From contig JAZSJD010000056.1 of NCBI GenBank assembly GCA_045534165.1, forward strand, positions 1 to 64,000: a stretch of DNA of 64,000 nucleotides, read 5' to 3'. The position numbers were made by a program, and so were the translations under genes. The notes under the pieces were generated by a model that saw only the letters and a program-made list of their open reading frames with translations, did no database searches and was not told the origin of the DNA. This document shows positions 61,960 to 64,000 of this stretch, piece by piece. Numbering within the stretch: position 1 is the first letter of the stretch; each line of letters begins with the position of its first letter. Source of the DNA: SIG575 sp045534165 (lineage in GTDB: Bacteria; Bacillota; Clostridia; Oscillospirales; Acutalibacteraceae).

Positions 61960-62693
61960 AAGCGCCTCACGTTAAATCCGCCATCGCAGTCAATAACTGT
62001 TCCTGTGCAGAAATCAAAATTTCCTTGTGCCACAGATATTACACATTTTGCAATATCTTCAGGCTGTCCCATTCTGTTTATGGGTGTGATTCCTTCAGCA
62101 ATAAGTTTTTCATATTTTTCTTTAACCTTTGAGGTCATATCTGTTTCAATTATGCCGGGTCTTATCTCAATAACACTCACACCATATTCTGCAAGCCTTG
62201 CTGCAAAAAGTTTCGTTATCATTGATATTCCTGCTTTAGCAATGCAATATTCACCTCTGTTCACAGAAGCTGTATATGCAGACATAGAAGATATATTTAC
62301 TATTCTGGATTTTTCATTTTTAACAAGCAGAGGAGTAAATTTTTGTGTTACAAAAAATGTACCTTTAAGATTAATATCCGTTACATAGTCAAAATCATCA
62401 CTTGTAATTTCAAGTATATCTTTTCTCTCTTTCGGCGCAACACCTGCATTGTTTACAAGCAAATTGATTTTTCCGTATTTTTCAGAAGCAAACAAAACAA
62501 GTTTTTCAATATCAGTTTCTGATGAAATATCACAAGACACAAAATCAACTTTTTCACCATATTGTTGTCTGAGTTTTTTTGTTTCTTCGCTTTCACTTCT
62601 TGCTGTTAAAATAACTGAAAAATCATTCTTCAACAGCTCCTTAGCAATTCCGAGACCAATTCCTCTTGTACCGCCTGTAATAACTGCAACCAT
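61956..62693 (-). CDS. Short-chain dehydrogenase/reductase
   Basis: This classical SDR of about 245 residues has the NAD(P) motif TGGTRGIGLGI near residue 7, LVNNAGVAP, the catalytic Ser in ISSMSAY and the Tyr-x3-Lys in EYCIAKAG, and a C-terminal GTVIDCDGGF. It resembles FabG and hydroxysteroid dehydrogenases, so it should oxidise an alcohol or reduce a ketone. ATG 62693 has AGGTGG 5 bases upstream; GTG 62702 is inside that site. It overlaps the flavoprotein gene by 4 bases. Confidence 0.93.
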   Translation of the reverse strand: MVAVITGGTRGIGLGIAKELLKNDFSVILTARSESEETKKLRQQYGEKVDFVSCDISSETDIEKLVLFASEKYGKINLLVNNAGVAPKERKDILEITSDDFDYVTDINLKGTFFVTQKFTPLLVKNEKSRIVNISSMSAYTASVNRGEYCIAKAGISMITKLFAARLAEYGVSVIEIRPGIIETDMTSKVKEKYEKLIAEGITPINRMGQPEDIAKCVISVAQGNFDFCTGTVIDCDGGFNVRRL

Positions 62694-62702
62694 CTTCTCC
62701 AC

Positions 62703-63923
62703 CTACTTTTTCAACACAAATTTTTTGTAATACGGCATATATGTTTCGCTGTCTCTCACAGGGCAACCTGCAACTGTACCGTTTCGCATAAGTTCAGTGC
62801 ATTTACTGCATTTAAGACAAACTTTATTTTTATCAGGTTTACCCTTTGTAAGGTAATCTTTGTAAAATTCAGGATATGCAAAAATCATCCTTCCGAATCC
62901 TGAAAAATCGCAAACACCGTCATTTATAAGCTTGCCGGCATATTCCACAGCATTTTCGCCCGGGAAAGTAAGACCTGATGATACAAGTTTTATATCAGGG
63001 AAACTTGTCTTTAATTCCTTGGTAACATTATAAATTCTTTCAAGACCAATATTACCATCTTCAGGTGCATTGATGCAGGGACGGTTAAAATGAGGAATAA
63101 GATACGGATTACCCAGAGTAATGTTAATAAGTTCTATTCCTTTTTCTGCAAGTTTTCCGATTATGTATTTTGTTTCAGTCAGATCGATATTGTCGTTTTC
63201 GTCAACCCCATATCCGTACGGGTACGGGAAGCAATCGCAGGCATTCAGACGAGTTGTTACAAAAGCTTTATCGCCAACCGTATTTTTAACAGCGTCAACA
63301 CATTCAAAATAAAGTCTTGTACGGTTTTCAAGGCTTCCGCCATAATTTCCTTCACGTTCAAAAGCACTTAAAAGCTCATTGAAAAGGTAACCGTGACAGC
63401 ATTTCACATCTATTCCGTCAAAGCCTGCATAAAGCGCTAATTCAGAAGCTTTGCTGTATTTTTCCGAAACTGTTCTGAGATAATCATCATCAGCTATAAC
63501 ATAAGGCTGATTTTCCTTACCTTTTTCCCAATGTTCATTGCGATAAGCAACAATAGGTTCAGGAGTACCATTGGGTTTAGAGAAGCGTCCGCTGTGAGTA
63601 AGCTGAACAATAATAACAGGCTCAAAACCGTGAAGTTCCATAGATTTTGCCTTAACTGCACTTACCAGCTCTTTGAAACTTTCAACTGTTTTTTCATTTA
63701 TGTAAAGCTGACGGGGGTTGGCTCTGCCCTCATTGCACACCGCAGTAGCCTCAAACCATATAATTCCCGGTGCACCTTCCGCAAAGCGCATATATCTGCG
63801 GAATGTCAGTTCATCAACCGCACCTTCAGGTGTTCCGTCGCAACCTTCCATAGGCTGAAAAAGTATCCTGTTATTAATTTTTCTGCCGTGAATTTCAGCA
63901 GACATTTCAAGCAAACTTTTCAT
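62703..63923 (-). CDS. Old-yellow-enzyme family reductase, short form
   Basis: The 406-residue protein is the FMN-binding TIM barrel of the NADH:flavin oxidoreductase family (RILFQPMEGCDG, VQLTHSGRFS, GFDGIDVKCCHGYLFNELLS). Close to the C-terminus is CLKCSKCTELMRNGTVAGC, which gives a 4Fe-4S site spaced Cys-x2-Cys-x2-Cys-x11-Cys. The FAD/NAD half found in the 657-residue relative is absent, so electrons must come from another protein, perhaps the adjacent flavoprotein. GAGGTGAGAGA precedes ATG 63923. It is the first gene of the operon in this window. Confidence 0.9.
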   Translation of the reverse strand: MKSLLEMSAEIHGRKINNRILFQPMEGCDGTPEGAVDELTFRRYMRFAEGAPGIIWFEATAVCNEGRANPRQLYINEKTVESFKELVSAVKAKSMELHGFEPVIIVQLTHSGRFSKPNGTPEPIVAYRNEHWEKGKENQPYVIADDDYLRTVSEKYSKASELALYAGFDGIDVKCCHGYLFNELLSAFEREGNYGGSLENRTRLYFECVDAVKNTVGDKAFVTTRLNACDCFPYPYGYGVDENDNIDLTETKYIIGKLAEKGIELINITLGNPYLIPHFNRPCINAPEDGNIGLERIYNVTKELKTSFPDIKLVSSGLTFPGENAVEYAGKLINDGVCDFSGFGRMIFAYPEFYKDYLTKGKPDKNKVCLKCSKCTELMRNGTVAGCPVRDSETYMPYYKKFVLKK

Positions 63924-63951
63924 TCTCTCACCTCATCTGAGTTCTGTATTT

Positions 63952-63980
63952 AATTTACCATTTTATCACTATAAATGCAA
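63952..63980 (-). promoter_or_regulatory. Possible promoter of the flavoenzyme operon
   Basis: Read leftward this is TTGCAT, 17 bases, TAAATT. The -10 box is weak. The TTGCA-type -35 box resembles those at 43454 and 52388. Confidence 0.4.
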
Positions 63981-64000
63981 GTGTCTGTTACAGAAAAACA

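Noticed and set aside
54594..63923. Bile-acid 7-dehydroxylation (bai) or C-glycoside (dgp) operon
   Set aside because: The CoA ligase, 7-dehydratase and CoA transferase genes of bai are missing, as are the Gfo/Idh dehydrogenase and DUF6379 partner of C-glycoside cleavage. Only enzyme classes are shared.

Overview
The window looks like chromosome of an AT-rich, anaerobic, Gram-positive member of the Clostridia, most likely an uncultured gut Oscillospiraceae/Ruminococcaceae bacterium. Supporting this are near-consensus TTGACA/TATAAT promoters, AGGAGG-type ribosome sites, a T-box in front of thrS, a class A RNase P RNA, rubredoxin, a glycyl radical enzyme, a dockerin-like module, a PQTG sorting motif and several GH3 beta-glucosidases. 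The species assignment is inference; no rRNA is present.

Layout. 1-4150: two tRNA-Ser genes, a cation/proton antiporter and T-box-controlled thrS. 4190-6750: a cytoplasmic GH3 glucosidase. 6846-11460: a leftward operon yloU (Asp23)-fakA-recG-luxS. 11529-13095: a membrane-anchored M20 peptidase, followed by about 690 bases of intergenic repeats. 13786-18924: three exported proteins (PQTG-anchored, DUF4474-like lipoprotein, very large dockerin protein). 19264-25429: a leftward operon of glycyl radical activase, an unassigned glycyl radical enzyme, a sedoheptulokinase-like kinase and an exported beta-helix protein. 25472-28346: apgM, an O-acetylhomoserine sulfhydrylase-type gene and a small acidic membrane protein. 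28488-30982: rfbA, rfbC and rfbD (no rfbB). 31057-36346: an exported papain-like protease in line with a foldase-like lipoprotein and a C_GCAxxG_C_C protein, divergent from an exported phosphoesterase. 36428-41524: azlCD, a purple-acid-phosphatase-like protein behind an LCP protein, rnpB, rubredoxin and a Dabb protein.

41554-46280 is an accessory zone at tRNA-Ala(GGC). The intact tRNA is followed by two separate copies of its 3' half, each with its own terminator. They bracket an FAD oxidoreductase cassette and a kinase-like/XRE-membrane cassette, and no integrase is visible. 47706-64000 is a glycoside region. An old-yellow-enzyme/GH3 pair diverges from an exported beta-helix protein across a symmetric promoter region. 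To its right is a tightly coupled seven-gene leftward operon: OYE-like reductase, SDR, fumarate-reductase-like flavoprotein, GPH-type transporter, TIM-barrel isomerase, GH3 and esterase, plus a 30-codon ORF.

The two strongest candidates for undescribed systems are (i) the glycyl radical enzyme/sedoheptulokinase-like operon and (ii) the glycoside import, hydrolysis and flavin-reduction operon. The latter's reductase classes (OYE, SDR and fumarate-reductase-like flavoprotein) are those used in gut reduction of polyphenol aglycones. Several exported proteins also end in a similar aromatic, amphipathic C-terminal tail that may be an unrecognised surface-retention signal.
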